Shown in pieces: positions 8,165 to 16,841 of a stretch of 48,896 nucleotides of DNA. The notes under the pieces are model-generated. The model did no database searches. It had not been told where the DNA came from and saw nothing but the letters and a program-made list of their open reading frames with translations. A program made the translations under genes and the position numbers. Positions within the stretch are counted from its first letter, which is position 1; every line of letters starts with the position of its first letter. Source of the stretch: Alphaproteobacteria bacterium. GTDB lineage: Bacteria; Pseudomonadota; Alphaproteobacteria; Acetobacterales; Acetobacteraceae. The DNA lies in assembly GCA_017307285.1 (NCBI GenBank), contig JAFKFI010000068.1, forward strand, positions 1-48,896. The letters are read 5' to 3'.

Positions 8165-9376
8165 ATGAAGTTCGGCATATTCTATGAGCTGCAGTTGCCA
8201 CGACCTTGGGGGGTGGATGACGAGCGGCAGCTCTACCAGAACGCGCTCTCTCAGGTGGAGCTCGCCGACAAGCTTGGCTATGACTACGCGTGGGAGGTGG
8301 AGCACCATTTTCTCGAAGAGTACTCGCACTCGCCGCAGCCCGAGGTCTTCCTCGCCGCCGCCAGCCAGCGGACCAAGAACATCCGTCTCGGCCACGGCAT
8401 CGTGCAGATCACCACGAACCATCCCGCGCGCGTCGCCGAGAAGATCGCCTGCCTCGACCTCGTGAGCAACGGGCGCGTCGAGTTCGGCATGGGCGAGGGG
8501 GCGAGCATCACCGAGCTCGGGCCGTTCGACCGGCAGATGGAGAACAAGCGCGAGGTGTGGGACGACGCCGTGCGCTGCATCCTGCCGATGTTCAAGGACG
8601 CCGGCTGGCAATATGACGGCCCGTATTTCAAGTTCCCGCTGCGCAACGTGCTGCCGAAGCCGGTGCAGAAGCCGCACCCGCCGCTCTGGGTGGCCTGCTC
8701 GCAGCTCGAGACGATCGAGATGGCCGGCCGGCGCGGCATTGGCGCGCTGGGCTTCCAGTTCCTCAGCGCCGAGATGGCGCACGCCTGGGTGCACGCCTAC
8801 TACAACGCCTTCACCAAGCGGCAGGAGAAGCTCACCGAGTACCAGAGCAACTGCAACATCGCGATGGTGAGCTACTTCATGTGCGCCGAGACCGATGAGG
8901 AGGCGCGCCGCCGGGCCGAGGGGGTGACGTTCTTCCAGTTCTCGCTTGCCTATTACAGCGGCTCGCAGAACCGCGAACGCGCCGCGCCGGGCACGGTGAG
9001 CCTGTGGGACGAATACCTGGCCTGGAAGAAGGCCAACCCGGAAGCCGTGGAGCGCGCGTTGCGCGGCGGCCTGATCGGCTCGCCCGAGACCATCCGGCGC
9101 AAGCTGCACCGCTTCAAAGAGTCCCGCGTCGACAGCATCATCCTGCTCAACCAGGCGGGGCGGAACACGCACCAGCACATCTGCGAGAGCCTGGAGCTGT
9201 TCGCCAAGGAGGTGATGCCCGAGTTCCACGCGCTGGAGCCCGAGCATCAGGCCTGGAAGCAGAAGGTGCTGAACCGCGAGATCGAGCTCGAGGAGATCGA
9301 CACCACGCCGTACAAGGAGCGCGTCGGCGTCGGCAAGGGCGTGACGATCGACAAGCTGGTCGCGGCGGCCGAGTAG
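8165..9376 (+). CDS. LLM class flavin-dependent oxidoreductase
   Basis: A 403-residue luciferase-like monooxygenase of the alkanal-monooxygenase-alpha type. It starts 'MKFGIFYELQLPRPW', and the 'EVEHHFLEEYSHSPQPEVFLAAASQRT' segment carries the conserved active-site His pair. 'IVQITTNHPARVAEKIACLDLVSNGR' and 'FGMGEG' line the flavin site. Reduced flavin plus O2 probably oxidises an organic substrate, which is unknown. It starts behind GGAGAGGCGGA and is followed by the FmdB and SDR genes in the same direction. Confidence 0.88.
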   Translation: MKFGIFYELQLPRPWGVDDERQLYQNALSQVELADKLGYDYAWEVEHHFLEEYSHSPQPEVFLAAASQRTKNIRLGHGIVQITTNHPARVAEKIACLDLVSNGRVEFGMGEGASITELGPFDRQMENKREVWDDAVRCILPMFKDAGWQYDGPYFKFPLRNVLPKPVQKPHPPLWVACSQLETIEMAGRRGIGALGFQFLSAEMAHAWVHAYYNAFTKRQEKLTEYQSNCNIAMVSYFMCAETDEEARRRAEGVTFFQFSLAYYSGSQNRERAAPGTVSLWDEYLAWKKANPEAVERALRGGLIGSPETIRRKLHRFKESRVDSIILLNQAGRNTHQHICESLELFAKEVMPEFHALEPEHQAWKQKVLNREIELEEIDTTPYKERVGVGKGVTIDKLVAAAE

Positions 9377-9439
9377 GGCTAAGCGTCATGGCCGGGCATC
9401 ACCAGCCCGGCCATCTTCCGCCCGCGAGGAGAGCGAACC

Positions 9440-9712
9440 GTGCCTCGATATGAGTATGTCTGCGACCAGTGCGGCGGGTTCGCGGAGAACCGGCCGATCG
9501 CCGAATACGCCGATCCACAACCTTGCCCAGGGTGCGGCGCTTTGGCGGCCCGCGCGCTGACGGTGCCGAGCCTCGGCGCTGGAACCAGCGAGCCCGCGAG
9601 CCTCAGCGCGTCTTGGCAGCCCGGCGGCGGCGCGCGGCATTTCGGTGGGTGTAGCTGCTGCGGTGGCAGCAGCGGCTTCCGCTCGGAGGCGGTGTCCGCT
9701 CAATCCGGGTAG
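9440..9712 (+). CDS. FmdB family zinc-ribbon protein
   Basis: A 90-residue protein starting 'MPRYEYVCDQCG' with two knuckles, Cys8-x2-Cys11 and Cys29-x2-Cys32, which match the FmdB/CxxC_CxxC_SSSS zinc ribbon. The C-terminus is a Gly/Ser/Cys-rich tail (GGCSCCGGSSGF). GTG start at 9440 behind GAGGAGAG. Many FmdB proteins sit beside amidase or monooxygenase genes, with the role unproven. It lies 63 bases downstream of the LLM monooxygenase gene. Confidence 0.88.
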   Translation: MPRYEYVCDQCGGFAENRPIAEYADPQPCPGCGALAARALTVPSLGAGTSEPASLSASWQPGGGARHFGGCSCCGGSSGFRSEAVSAQSG

Positions 9713-9798
9713 CGCGGTCGGTTTCAAGGTAGGCGGGACGGCCGACAGCAGCGCGCCCGCTCCGTGAATGCCGATCCAATGAAAAGGGGGGATTGCGA

Positions 9799-10602
9799 AT
9801 GAGCACGTCCATGCTGGGTCTCGACGGCAAGCGTGCCGTGGTGTTCGGTGGCGGGCAGGGCATGGGCGAGGCGACGGCGCTCTGCCTGGCGCAGGCCGGT
9901 TGCGATGTCGCGGTGGTCGATCTGGTCGAGGAGCGGGCGGAGCAGGTTGCGCAGCGCGTCACCGAGACGGGGCGACGCGGCGTAACCGTCGTGGGCGACG
10001 TGTTGGATGACGCCGAGGTGCCCCGCGTCGTGGGCGCCATCGAGGAAAAGCTGGGCGGCATCGACATCACGGTATCGATCGTCGGCCAGTCGGCGTTCGG
10101 CGCGGCGCTGGATATGACGCCCGATACCTGGGATCTCGATCAGCGCCGCAACCTTCGCTATTTCTTCGTGCTGTCGCGCGAGGTCGCGGCGGCGATGATC
10201 CGGCGCGGGCAGGGCGGCGCGATGGTCGCCATCGCCTCGGTCGACGGCATTCAGGGCTCCGCGTATCACTCTTCCTATGGCGCGGCGAAGGCGGGGTTGA
10301 TCAGCCTCGTGAAATCGCTCGCGGTGGAGTGGGCGCCGAAGGGCATCCGGGTCAATGCCATCGCGCCGGGCCACATCGTGACGCCGCGCCTCTACGACAC
10401 CAACGAGCGTGCCGCCTACTACGCCGAAAGTCCGATCCCGATGAAGCGGCGCGGCCAGCCGGTCGACATCGCCAAGGCGGCGACGTTCCTCGCCTCCGAT
10501 CTCGCGAGCTATGTCAGCGGTGTGACCTTGCCGGTGGATGGCGGGTTGCTGGCGGCCAACCTCATCAACGCCGGCCACGTCTTCGGCCGGCCGGCGCGCT
10601 GA
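9799..10602 (+). CDS. SDR family NAD(P)-dependent oxidoreductase
   Basis: A 267-residue classical SDR. The cofactor loop GGGQGMG (residues 18-24) replaces TGxxxGIG. The active site has Tyr160 and Lys164 (YGAAK), followed by 'IRVNAIAPGHIVTPRLYD' and the 'TLPVDGGLLAAN' end. The ATG at 9799 lies eight bases after a GGGGGG ribosome site, and an in-frame TTG six bases upstream is less likely. The neighbouring enoyl-CoA hydratase suggests a role in a CoA-thioester oxidation route. Confidence 0.88.
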   Translation: MSTSMLGLDGKRAVVFGGGQGMGEATALCLAQAGCDVAVVDLVEERAEQVAQRVTETGRRGVTVVGDVLDDAEVPRVVGAIEEKLGGIDITVSIVGQSAFGAALDMTPDTWDLDQRRNLRYFFVLSREVAAAMIRRGQGGAMVAIASVDGIQGSAYHSSYGAAKAGLISLVKSLAVEWAPKGIRVNAIAPGHIVTPRLYDTNERAAYYAESPIPMKRRGQPVDIAKAATFLASDLASYVSGVTLPVDGGLLAANLINAGHVFGRPAR

Positions 10603-10621
10603 TTCTTCCGGGGAGGGGACG

Positions 10622-11476
10622 ATGGATTTCGAGCAGATCACCTATGAGGTGAAGGGCACCACCGCGCTCGTCACGCTGAACCGGCCGGAGCGGCGCAACG
10701 CGCTGAGCGGCAAGCTGCTCACTGAGCTGGCGGCGGCGCTGATGGAGGCCGACGAGCACAACGCGGTGCATTGCGTGGTGCTGCGCGGCGCCGGGCCGCA
10801 TTTCTGCGCTGGCGCCGATCTCACCGAATACTCCGCCGGGCGCGGCGAGGCGTATCGTGGCCGCACCGAGATCGACGACGACGTGTGGCGGCTGGAACAG
10901 GGGCAGCGGCTGCGCATGATCCTGTTCGACATGCACAAGCCGGTGATCGCCGCCGTCCAAGGCACTTGCATTGGCGTCGGAACGGGGATCATCGGCCTTT
11001 GCGACATGGTGATCGTCGCCGAGGACGCGCGGATCGGCTTCCCGCCGGTGCGCGACCTTGGCACGCCACCGGACAACATGTGGCTGTATCTCTGCGGCCC
11101 GCAGTGGGCCAAGCGGCTACTGCTCACCGGCGACAGCGTAAGCGGCGCGGATGCGGCGCAGATCGGCCTGGCGTTGAAGGCGGTTCCGGCCGACCAGCTC
11201 GAATCCGAGGTGATGCGGCTCGCCGACCGGCTCGGTCTCGTGGACCCGCATCTGCTCTCGGCCAACAAACGGTTGGTGAATCTGGGTCTCGAACTGATGG
11301 GCGCCCGCACGGTGCAGCGCATCTCGGCGGAGATCGACGCGCGCGGCCATCAGGCCCCGAAGGCCCGCGCGTTCCGCGAGACGATGCGCGAGCACGGGGT
11401 GAAGCACGCTTTTCAGAAACGGGACGCGGCATTTGGGTCCGGCTATGCACGCGTGAACGGGCCCGACCCGGACTGA
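10622..11476 (+). CDS. enoyl-CoA hydratase/isomerase family protein
   Basis: A 284-residue crotonase-fold protein. The CoA-binding and oxyanion elements are 'LNRPERRNALSG', 'HFCAGADLTEYS' and 'GTCIGVGTGIIGLCD'. The usual catalytic Glu pair of hydratases is not clearly present, so the enzyme could be an isomerase, hydrolase or dehalogenase-type member. It starts 19 bases after the SDR gene (stop at 10602) behind GGGGAGGGG and is probably co-transcribed with it. The palindromic repeat at 11484 follows the stop closely. Confidence 0.87.
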   Translation: MDFEQITYEVKGTTALVTLNRPERRNALSGKLLTELAAALMEADEHNAVHCVVLRGAGPHFCAGADLTEYSAGRGEAYRGRTEIDDDVWRLEQGQRLRMILFDMHKPVIAAVQGTCIGVGTGIIGLCDMVIVAEDARIGFPPVRDLGTPPDNMWLYLCGPQWAKRLLLTGDSVSGADAAQIGLALKAVPADQLESEVMRLADRLGLVDPHLLSANKRLVNLGLELMGARTVQRISAEIDARGHQAPKARAFRETMREHGVKHAFQKRDAAFGSGYARVNGPDPD

Positions 11477-11483
11477 GCGCGCA

Positions 11484-11565
11484 GCCCCTCCCCCAACCCC
11501 TCCCGCAAGGGGGAGGGGAGCAGTTTTCTCCCTCTCCCCTTGTGGGAGAGGGCCGGGGTGAGGGG
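11484..11565. repeat. GC-rich palindromic repeat unit, copy 1
   Basis: Two hairpin-forming halves built on CCCTCCCCC...GGGGGAGGG and CCCTCTCCCC...GGGAGAGGG. They lie between the convergent enoyl-CoA hydratase and YdhR-like genes and abut the stop codon of the latter. The same sequence family recurs at 19780 and 21711. Read on the minus strand it starts with the same CCCCTCACCCCGGCCCTCTCC words as copy 2. It may act as a bidirectional transcription end (inference). Confidence 0.8.
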
Positions 11566-11898
11566 TTACTCCGCGGCCGCCCGCACGTTCGGCAACGGCG
11601 CCCGGGTGATCTCGCTCATGCGCTGGCGCACGTCGAACACGCGGATCTCAAGCTCGCCGACATCGGCGTTGGCCTTCATGCGCGCGACGATCGGGCCGTT
11701 GACATAGGCCTCCGCCGCCGCGCGGTCCTCGAACAGATAGATGCCGCCGGCGCGGCGCTCCTCGCTTCCGTCGAGCCAGATCTTCCATTGGAGGCCGGCG
11801 ACGTTGAGGAATTGCGCGGCGCGCTCGTCGGTGTAGCGCGCCTCCCACTCGGCCTTGTCCATCTCGGGGCGGCGGTAATTGATCTGCACGATGACCAT
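11566..11898 (-). CDS. YdhR-family putative monooxygenase
   Basis: A 110-residue dimeric alpha-beta barrel type protein. It has the YdhR hallmark 'GLQWKIWLDGSEERRAGGIYLFEDRAAAEAYV' (residues ~40-70) and 'IRVFDVRQRMSEITRAPL'. E. coli YdhR resembles small cofactor-free monooxygenases, but activity is unproven. Starts behind GGAGG and lies 17 bases after the MFS gene, as third gene of the LLM-MFS-YdhR operon. Confidence 0.85.
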   Translation of the reverse strand: MVIVQINYRRPEMDKAEWEARYTDERAAQFLNVAGLQWKIWLDGSEERRAGGIYLFEDRAAAEAYVNGPIVARMKANADVGELEIRVFDVRQRMSEITRAPLPNVRAAAE

Positions 11899-11915
11899 TT
11901 GTTCCTCCCTGGAGC

Positions 11916-13181
11916 CTATGAGAACGCGGCGCGGGCGCGGCGCCGTCCGGCTTGGCGCTCGCCCACGAGTGCCAGCAGGACAGTTGCCAGCATGAAGACG
12001 ACCGAGGCGCTGAAAATCCAGCTCGGATGCCCCTGGTCGATGATCCAACCGAACATCAGCGGGCCGACGGCGCCGCCGATGTTGAAGCCGGTGGTGACGA
12101 TGCCGAACACCCGGCCGGCGGCCTCCGGGGGCGCCGCCTGACGCACCAGCATGTCGCGCGACGGCGAGATCACGCCCGACAAAAACCCGGCCGTGCCCAT
12201 TAGCAGCACCAACAGAACGGGCGGAAGGCTGAACACGGCGATCAGCAGCACCAGCCCAGCGTTGACGGCGAAAGCACCGGCGGCGACCTCGCCGTGTCGG
12301 CGTGTGCGGTCGGCGACGAAGCCGCCGGCCAGCACGCCGAATGCGCTGGTCAGCAGGAATGCGGTCAGCGCGAGATTGGCCGTCGACAGGCTGAAGCCGT
12401 AGTGCAGGCTGGTCAGCGCCGCGACGGAGAAGGCCTGGATGCCGCCGGTCGAGAGGCTGAGCAGCACGAAGAAGGCGACCAAGCTCAATACGGTGGGCGT
12501 CAGCAGTGAGAGGGCGTTGACCGGCTTCGATGCGCGTGCGGTCTGGGCGGCGACTGCAGGGGCCTTGCTGTCGAGCCCCGATGCCAAGGAGAGTGCCACC
12601 GCGACCAGCAGGCCCATGATGCCCGCCGTGACAATCGCGGCGCGCATACCGGCGATCCCAGTGACCAGGAGCACGAAGGGCGGCGCGATCGCCCCGCCCA
12701 AGAATCCGGCAAATGTGTGGACGGAGAAGGCGCGGCCGATACGGCTCTCGCCAATGCGTGCCGAGAGGATGGCGTAGTCGGACGGGTGATAGACGCTGTT
12801 CGCGAGACCCGCGAGAGCGGCGCTCACCAGCAGCCAGGAGTAGGTCTGGATCAGGCCGAAGGAGATGAACGCGGCGCTGCCGAGGCACAGCCCGCCGATC
12901 AGCACCCGGCGCGGTCCGAAGCGGTCGGCGACGAAGCCCATCGGGGCCTGGGTGAGCGCCGAAACCACGTTGAACACCGTGAGCGCCAAGCCGAGCTCGA
13001 TGAAGCCGACGCCGAGCCGGTCCTTGAGGAACGGGAAGAGTGGCGGCAGCACCAGGATGTGGAAATGGCTGATGAGGTGCGCTGCCGAGATCAGCCCGAG
13101 AGTCTTTCGCTCCGCCCGACGCTCACCCTTCCCCGAGTTGGGGTCGCCGGTCGGCACGTTCGACCAGGCACCGAACTTCAT
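11916..13181 (-). CDS. MFS transporter, fosmidomycin-resistance (Fsr)-like
   Basis: A 421-residue membrane carrier. After a 25-residue hydrophilic start the first segment reads '[22 protein letters not shown]', a form typical of the Fsr subgroup. The A-motif is '[11 protein letters not shown]', with '[12 protein letters not shown]' and a second '[13 protein letters not shown]' in the C-terminal half. Twelve hydrophobic segments can be placed. It lies between an LLM monooxygenase and the YdhR-like gene, with gaps of five and 17 bases, so probably uptake or efflux of that operon's compound (inference). Confidence 0.86.
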   Translation of the reverse strand: MKFGAWSNVPTGDPNSGKGERRAERKTLGLISAAHLISHFHILVLPPLFPFLKDRLGVGFIELGLALTVFNVVSALTQAPMGFVADRFGPRRVLIGGLCLGSAAFISFGLIQTYSWLLVSAALAGLANSVYHPSDYAILSARIGESRIGRAFSVHTFAGFLGGAIAPPFVLLVTGIAGMRAAIVTAGIMGLLVAVALSLASGLDSKAPAVAAQTARASKPVNALSLLTPTVLSLVAFFVLLSLSTGGIQAFSVAALTSLHYGFSLSTANLALTAFLLTSAFGVLAGGFVADRTRRHGEVAAGAFAVNAGLVLLIAVFSLPPVLLVLLMGTAGFLSGVISPSRDMLVRQAAPPEAAGRVFGIVTTGFNIGGAVGPLMFGWIIDQGHPSWIFSASVVFMLATVLLALVGERQAGRRRARAAFS

Positions 13182-13186
13182 GTGCC

Positions 13187-14353
13187 TTACTCGGCGGCGG
13201 CAGCGCGTTTCTTAGCGGCGAGCTTGTCGATCTCGGCATGCACGGCGCCGGCCTGCTGGGAGAAGAACACGTCGTGATGCGCGCCGGCGTAGTCGTAGCT
13301 GGCCCGACGCAGCTCGCGCGAGCCCTGGAAATGCGGGTGGACGTAGCGCGCCATCAGTTCGTAGCTGCGCTTGGTCTCGTTCCAGTCCGCCCAGTTATGC
13401 GCGAGCTCCAGGATGCCGCCGAAGCCGCCCGAGCCCTCCAGCAGCCGTTCGATATAGGCGATGGCGTCATCTGGTGTGCCGATGCAGGCGGAACCCGACT
13501 TGGTGAGGAATTCGTAGGGGTCCCCCGCGTCCGGTGGCACGATGGGGAAGGTCGAGATGTTGGAGAAATAGTCGCGGAACGGGCCGATGCCGTGCTTGAC
13601 GTTTTCCCGCGCCTTCTCGCGCGTCTCGGCGACATGGAACAGAGTGACGAGCCGCCACTTGTTGCGGTCGGGCGTGTGGCCGTTGGCCCGCGCGGTCTCC
13701 TCGTAGAGCCCCCAGTTGTTGGCGTGGTGCTTCATTGCATCCGGGCTGGTGCCGCCGATCGACAGCATCCCGATGCCGTGCCGGCCAGCCGCAAGCGCCC
13801 CGGCCGGCGAGCGCGAGGCAGCGACCGCCATCTCCATGATCGGGCGCGTGTAGCAGGGGAGCTGCAGCCGGGCGTCGCGCAGGTGGTACCAGTCGGTCTG
13901 CTCGTTCACGGTCTCGCCCTGTAAGAGCTTGACCAGCACGTCGAGCGACTCGTTCATCCGCCGCCGCTGGTCGCCGGCGTCGATGCCGATGCGGTAGGCG
14001 TCCTGCACCAGCGCGCCCGGCCCGACGCCGAACATCGCCCGGCCACGGGTCATGTGGTCGAGCTGCACCATCCGGTCGGCCAGGATGAACGGGTTGTGGT
14101 AGGGCAGGGAGACGACGCCGGTGCCGAGCCGGATGTGCCGGGTCCGCTCGGCGGCGGCGGCGATGAACATCTCGGGAGAGGCGATGATCTCGAAGCCGCT
14201 CGAGTGGTGCTCGCCGATCCAGGCCTCACTATAGTTGAGGCGGTCGAGATGCTCGAGCAGCTCCATGTCGCGCTGCAGCGCGAGCGTGGGGTTCTCGACC
14301 AGGTCGTGGAACGGCGCCAGGAAAATGCCGCTGCGCAGATACCGCTGGCTCAT
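13187..14353 (-). CDS. LLM class flavin-dependent oxidoreductase
   Basis: A 388-residue luciferase-like monooxygenase, the fourth in this window. It has '[35 protein letters not shown]', '[29 protein letters not shown]', '[29 protein letters not shown]' and 'FGVGPGAL'. The pattern is that of the EthA-less, limonene-monooxygenase-like LLM group. The ATG at 14353 follows GGGAGA; a longer reading adds 16 residues upstream without support. First gene of a three-gene leftward operon, divergent from nrdA across 217 bases. Confidence 0.88.
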   Translation of the reverse strand: MSQRYLRSGIFLAPFHDLVENPTLALQRDMELLEHLDRLNYSEAWIGEHHSSGFEIIASPEMFIAAAAERTRHIRLGTGVVSLPYHNPFILADRMVQLDHMTRGRAMFGVGPGALVQDAYRIGIDAGDQRRRMNESLDVLVKLLQGETVNEQTDWYHLRDARLQLPCYTRPIMEMAVAASRSPAGALAAGRHGIGMLSIGGTSPDAMKHHANNWGLYEETARANGHTPDRNKWRLVTLFHVAETREKARENVKHGIGPFRDYFSNISTFPIVPPDAGDPYEFLTKSGSACIGTPDDAIAYIERLLEGSGGFGGILELAHNWADWNETKRSYELMARYVHPHFQGSRELRRASYDYAGAHHDVFFSQQAGAVHAEIDKLAAKKRAAAAE

Positions 14354-14503
14354 GCGGATCTCCCTCGGATGTTCTGCTTCTTGAACGCCACACTTGGGCA
14401 TGGCGGTGAACGAATCCTAACCGGTCGGAGCGGGCATCGCTACCCCGGCCATGTCGGGGCACGTATGATCCCTCTGGCGACTCGTATTTTCGTGTTCGTT
14501 AGG

Positions 14504-14513
14504 CCACATGTGG
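14504..14513. promoter_or_regulatory. upstream NrdR-box core (degenerate)
   Basis: CCACATGTGG is a perfect palindrome that fits the outer C and G and inner A and T positions of the NrdR-box core. Its centre is 31 bases upstream of the centre of the better box at 14535-14544. That is three helical turns, the spacing known for tandem NrdR boxes. Degenerate in the middle, so support comes mainly from the spacing. Confidence 0.5.
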
Positions 14514-14530
14514 TGGAAGACGGCGCGCTC

Positions 14531-14548
14531 TCAACTATATATTGTTGA
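14531..14548. promoter_or_regulatory. NrdR box upstream of nrdA
   Basis: TCAACTATATATTGTTGA matches the NrdR core C-W-A-T-A-T-A-T-W-G exactly at 14535-14544 with near-palindromic flanks. It ends 22 bases before the nrdA start. NrdR represses ribonucleotide reductase genes when dATP is plentiful. Seen in sequence; regulation is inferred from the known motif. Confidence 0.75.
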
Positions 14549-14570
14549 CGCGAGCAGTAAGGGAAGCAGG

Positions 14571-16460
14571 ATGGCGGCCGCACAGCCAAGGGGAACCGAC
14601 GTGCTCGATGCAGTCCAGATGCAGGGTCGCCAACAGGTCCACGTCGACCGCCGACGCGATGCGCTGCTGACGGATTTCGGCCGCGCGACCCTGGGCGACC
14701 GCTATTTGCTCCCCGGCGAGGACTACCAGGACTTGTTCGCCCGGGTCGCCAGCTTCTACGGCGACGACCAGGGCCACGCCCAACGGATCTACGATTACAT
14801 CAGCAAGCTGTGGTTCATGCCGGCGACGCCGGTGCTGTCCAATGGCGGCACCAATCGCGGGCTGCCGGTCTCCTGCTTTCTCAATGAGGCCTCCGACAGT
14901 CTGGATGGCATCGTCGGACTGTGGAACGAGAATGTCTGGCTCGCCTCGCGCGGCGGCGGCATCGGCAGCTATTGGGGCAATTTGCGCTCGATCGGGGAAA
15001 AAGTCGGGCAGAACGGCAAGACCTCGGGGGTGATCCCGTTCATCCGGGTGATGGACAGTCTTACTCTCGCCATCTCGCAGGGCTCGCTGCGGCGCGGCTC
15101 GGCGGCTGTTTACTTGCCGATCGCCCATCCCGAGATCGAGGAGTTTGTGGAAATTCGGCGCCCGACCGGCGGCGACCCGAACCGCAAGGCGCCCAACCTG
15201 CATCACGGCGTGCTGGTCTCGGACGCCTTCATGCGCGCCGTCGAGGCGGACGAGCCCTGGGCGCTGGTCTCGCCCAAGGACGGCAGCGTGGTCCGCACCA
15301 TCCAGGCGCGGGCGTTGTGGGTGCGTATCCTGATCGCCCGCATCGAGACCGGCGAGCCGTATCTCGTGTTCAGCGACCATGTGAACCGCGCCCTGCCCGA
15401 GCACCAGAAGCTCGCCGGGCTGGAGGTGCGGACTTCCAATCTGTGCAGCGAGATCACCCTGCCCACCGGGCGGGACCAGTACGGCCAGGAGCGGACGGCG
15501 GTGTGCTGCCTCTCCTCGCTCAACCTCGAGACCTGGTTCGACTGGAAGGACCACCCGACCTTCATCGAGGACGTCATGCGCTTCCTCGACAACGTGCTGC
15601 AGGATTTCATCGACCGCGCGCCGGACGGGATGGATCGGGCGCGTTATTCCGCCATGCGCGAGCGTTCGGTCGGGCTCGGTGTGATGGGATTTCACTCCTT
15701 CCTGCAATCGCAGAACGTGCCGTTCGAGAGCGTCATCGCCAAGGTGTGGAATCGGCGGATGTTCCAGCACATTCGCGGACAGGCGGACGCCGCCTCGCGG
15801 ATGCTTGCCGATGAGAGGGGGCCGTGCCCGGATGCCGGAGATTACGGCATCATGGAGCGGTTCTCCAACAAGCTGGCGATCGCCCCCACTGCCTCCATCT
15901 CGATCATCGCCGGGAATGCGAGCCCCGGCATCGAGCCGATCGCCGCCAACGTGTTCCTGCAGAAGACGCTGTCCGGGAGCTTTACGGTGCGGAACCGGCA
16001 CCTCCAGCAATTGCTGGCGGCGAAGGGGATGGATCGGGAAGAAGTCTGGTCCTCGATCACGCTCAACAAGGGCAGCGTGCAGGGTTTGGATTTCCTGACC
16101 GAGCAGGAGAAGGCGGTGTTCAAGACCGCGTTCGAGCTCGACCAGCGCTGGGTGGTTGAGCACGCCGCCGACCGCGCGCCCTTCGTCTGCCAGAGCCAGT
16201 CGGTGAACCTGTTCCTCCCCGCCAACGTGCACAAGCGCGACCTGCACCAGATCCATATGTTGGCGTGGAAGCGCGGGCTGAAGTCGCTCTATTACTGCCG
16301 CAGCCTGTCGATTCAACGCGCCGACGCGGTGAGCGAGAAGGCGGTGCGCCCGGCGGAGTTCCTCGCCGTGGCCGCCAACGATGCCACGGGCCTGCCGCTG
16401 GTGGCGGCGGGTGCGGCACAGGCGGCGACGGATTATGAGGAATGTCTCGCGTGTCAGTAG
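14571..16460 (+). CDS. nrdA: ribonucleoside-diphosphate reductase, alpha subunit
   Basis: A 629-residue class I reductase large subunit that makes deoxyribonucleotides with a radical-supplying beta partner. The redox pair is Cys102 ('PVSCFLN') and Cys313 in 'VCCLSSLNLE'. The radical loop is Asn290-Leu-Cys292-Ser-Glu294, and the C-terminal swinging pair is Cys625 and Cys628 (YEECLACQ). There is no N-terminal ATP-cone: the protein starts directly at the barrel, which is usual for the alphaproteobacterial form and predicts no ATP-cone-based dATP inhibition. The ATG at 14571 follows GGAAGCAGG. NrdR boxes precede it. The usual nrdB gene is not downstream. Confidence 0.93.
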   Translation: MAAAQPRGTDVLDAVQMQGRQQVHVDRRRDALLTDFGRATLGDRYLLPGEDYQDLFARVASFYGDDQGHAQRIYDYISKLWFMPATPVLSNGGTNRGLPVSCFLNEASDSLDGIVGLWNENVWLASRGGGIGSYWGNLRSIGEKVGQNGKTSGVIPFIRVMDSLTLAISQGSLRRGSAAVYLPIAHPEIEEFVEIRRPTGGDPNRKAPNLHHGVLVSDAFMRAVEADEPWALVSPKDGSVVRTIQARALWVRILIARIETGEPYLVFSDHVNRALPEHQKLAGLEVRTSNLCSEITLPTGRDQYGQERTAVCCLSSLNLETWFDWKDHPTFIEDVMRFLDNVLQDFIDRAPDGMDRARYSAMRERSVGLGVMGFHSFLQSQNVPFESVIAKVWNRRMFQHIRGQADAASRMLADERGPCPDAGDYGIMERFSNKLAIAPTASISIIAGNASPGIEPIAANVFLQKTLSGSFTVRNRHLQQLLAAKGMDREEVWSSITLNKGSVQGLDFLTEQEKAVFKTAFELDQRWVVEHAADRAPFVCQSQSVNLFLPANVHKRDLHQIHMLAWKRGLKSLYYCRSLSIQRADAVSEKAVRPAEFLAVAANDATGLPLVAAGAAQAATDYEECLACQ

Positions 16461-16841
16461 AGAGACTCCCTTCGAAATCGTGAACTCCTCTAAGCCGGGC
16501 GTGCAGAAGCCATTGCCTATGCCCACCGCCGAATCGCGGCCCCGAAAGCAGAGAACGCGCGGCTTGCGCAGGAGAATCGCAACCTGCTCGGGCGGTTCCT
16601 GCGGTGGTCCCACAACGCGACCATCAATGGCCTGACGCCAGAGCGCCTTGACTGGGAAATCACGGCACCAAGCCGCCTGCCTCGGCGCGACCGACGCCGG
16701 TCCGGTGAGGGGGTCCTCAAGGCGAGAAGAACGCCCGGCGACTAGCTGGCCGCCCAGCCGATGGAGGGACGTGGCACCCAAGGAGCCCGCGATCACCTTC
16801 GCGTGGCAACGGCCACCACACCGCAATTCGGAGTCGAATGA
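16461..16841. other. gene-poor stretch after nrdA
   Basis: 381 bases without a complete gene, in the position where nrdB would be expected. No terminator hairpin with a T-run is evident after nrdA. The only coding-like signal is the short decayed frame annotated at 16494-16745. Confidence 0.6.
16494..16745 (+). pseudogene. possible decayed coding fragment
   Basis: An open stretch of 83 codons between an in-frame TAA (16491) and TAG (16743) with no good start. Its middle reads like a real helix: AENARLAQENRNLLGRFLRW, then HNATINGLTPERLDW. The remainder is Arg-rich and non-descript. It resembles the end of a coiled-coil protein cut off on both sides. No family is recognised, and chance is possible. 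Confidence 0.3.

Noticed and set aside
14535-16826. 763-codon open frame on the minus strand opposite nrdA
   Set aside because: It mirrors nrdA codon by codon in a GC-rich genome and has no recognisable protein features, while nrdA has all catalytic motifs.
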